From CAWKMN01 sp963850765 (GTDB lineage: Bacteria; Chloroflexota; Anaerolineae; Aggregatilineales; Aggregatilineaceae), in the NCBI GenBank assembly GCA_963850765.1, contig CAWKMN010000003.1:1364001-1428000 (forward strand): DNA of 64,000 nt, written 5' to 3'. The position numbers were made by a program, and so were the translations under genes. The notes beneath the pieces were generated by a model, which had not been told where the DNA came from, searched no databases, and worked only from the letters and a program-made list of their open reading frames with translations. Shown here piece after piece: positions 63,402 to 64,000 of this stretch; the stretch's first letter is position 1, and every line of letters starts with the position of its first letter.

Positions 63402-63983
63402 CTATTCGCTTACGGGCAGACCGGCGACCTCTTGCAGAAAATAGCGATGCCAGCGGTCGTCGTCGGTAAGCTCGGGATGGAAGGCGGTAGCGAGCCAGTG
63501 CCCCTCCCGCACCGCCACGATCCCGCCGCTTTCCAACTGGGAGAGCACCTCCACTTCATCGCCGACATCCGTCACCAGGGGCGCGCGGATAAACACGGCG
63601 TGAAACGGATCATCGCCAAGAACGGGTACATCCAGATCCTTCTCGAAGCTGTCCACCTGCCGCCCGAAAGCGTTGCGATTGACCTGAATATCCATCACGC
63701 CGATCAGGGGCTGATCGCGGCCGATGTCCTTTGCCAGCATGATCATCCCCGCGCACGTGCCCCACACGGGGTTTGACTGGGCGAACGCGCGCAGCGGTTC
63801 CAGCAGGCGGTAGCTCACGGCGAGCTTGCCGATGGTGGTGCTCTCACCGCCGGGGATGATCAAGGCGTCCAGCCCATCCAACTGCTCCGGCAGGCGAACT
63901 TCACGCGCGGTCGCGCCCAACCGCCGCAGAACTTTTTCGTGCTCGATGAAAGCGCCTTGCAGCGCCAATACGCCGACATTCAT
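63402..63983 (-). CDS. pdxT: Pyridoxal 5'-phosphate synthase glutaminase subunit
   Basis: This 193-residue class I glutamine amidotransferase releases ammonia from glutamine for PdxS, which builds pyridoxal phosphate from ribose 5-phosphate and glyceraldehyde 3-phosphate. The catalytic triad is C77 in VWGTCAGMIML, and H169 and E171 in TAFHPELTDD. Other PdxT blocks are GVLALQGAFIEHEKVL, LIIPGGESTTIGKL and GDDPFHAVFIRAP. The start is ATG 63983, 17 bases from the window edge. Its usual partner pdxS is not in the window but could lie just beyond, since the genes are commonly adjacent. It is convergent with the YfhO-flippase gene. Confidence 0.95.
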   Translation of the reverse strand: MNVGVLALQGAFIEHEKVLRRLGATAREVRLPEQLDGLDALIIPGGESTTIGKLAVSYRLLEPLRAFAQSNPVWGTCAGMIMLAKDIGRDQPLIGVMDIQVNRNAFGRQVDSFEKDLDVPVLGDDPFHAVFIRAPLVTDVGDEVEVLSQLESGGIVAVREGHWLATAFHPELTDDDRWHRYFLQEVAGLPVSE

Positions 63984-64000
63984 GGCTGTCCTGCCTCGAA

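Overview
The window is one contig end to end from a GC-rich bacterium, most likely a Chloroflexota (Anaerolineae-like) member. The assignment is inferred from the gene families: LysM/YkuD and M23 wall enzymes with Thr/Pro linkers, many two-part sugar and peptide ABC importers, an Rv3377c/Rv3378c-type diterpene pair of the kind known from mycobacteria and from Herpetosiphon, and GC-rich palindromic intergenic repeats. No rRNA is present. There is one tRNA, tRNA-Leu(CAG).

Layout. 0-0.65 kb: tail of a family-5 solute-binding protein and tRNA-Leu with its own promoter and terminator. 0.8-6.1 kb: an FtsB/DivIC-like protein, then a minus-strand operon of a tuberculosinol-synthase-like enzyme, a class II diterpene cyclase, a membrane histidine kinase and a response regulator. 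6.4-11.5 kb: DUF309 protein, YkuD L,D-transpeptidase, signal peptidase I, glutamine synthetase and a small protein. 11.6-14.6 kb: a GH13 sugar phosphorylase reading into a GT4 glycosyltransferase. 14.7-26.3 kb: a LacI regulator with a palindromic operator, a sugar ABC importer (binding protein, two permeases, ATPase) and catabolic enzymes (GH125-like, MDR dehydrogenase, Gfo/Idh/MocA oxidoreductase, GH36). 26.3-35.1 kb: repeats, a methyltransferase, GalE, GT4, an SQR-like flavoprotein, a thioredoxin/NHL protein, a sortase and a Cys-rich small protein. 35.4-42.3 kb: a complete peptide-type ABC importer with two unusual parts, a circularly permuted binding protein and a permease carrying a WD40 beta-propeller. 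42.6-48.5 kb: a heterodimeric ABC exporter, a dienelactone-hydrolase-like protein and a Ser/Thr kinase. 48.8-64 kb: an M23 peptidase, a VIT/VWA protein, a degenerate M28 protein, a large FtsX-type permease, a clan GH-A-like protein, a polyprenol-phosphate mannosyltransferase-like GT2, a YfhO-flippase fusion broken by repeats, and PdxT.

Two sequence-wide facts shape the annotation. First, about 20 genes are broken by single-base indels, nearly all one-base insertions beside short homopolymers, and the protein homology continues in the shifted frame. These look like consensus errors, so each such gene is given once over its full span. Second, several families of short palindromic repeats, one with terminal inverted repeats and a probable target duplication, fill most gene-free stretches. 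Three copies lie inside the YfhO-flippase gene, and one of them supplies an in-frame stop.

The most interesting items are the diterpene pair linked to a two-component system, the WD40-bearing permease beside the permuted binding protein, and the repeat-invaded YfhO-flippase gene.
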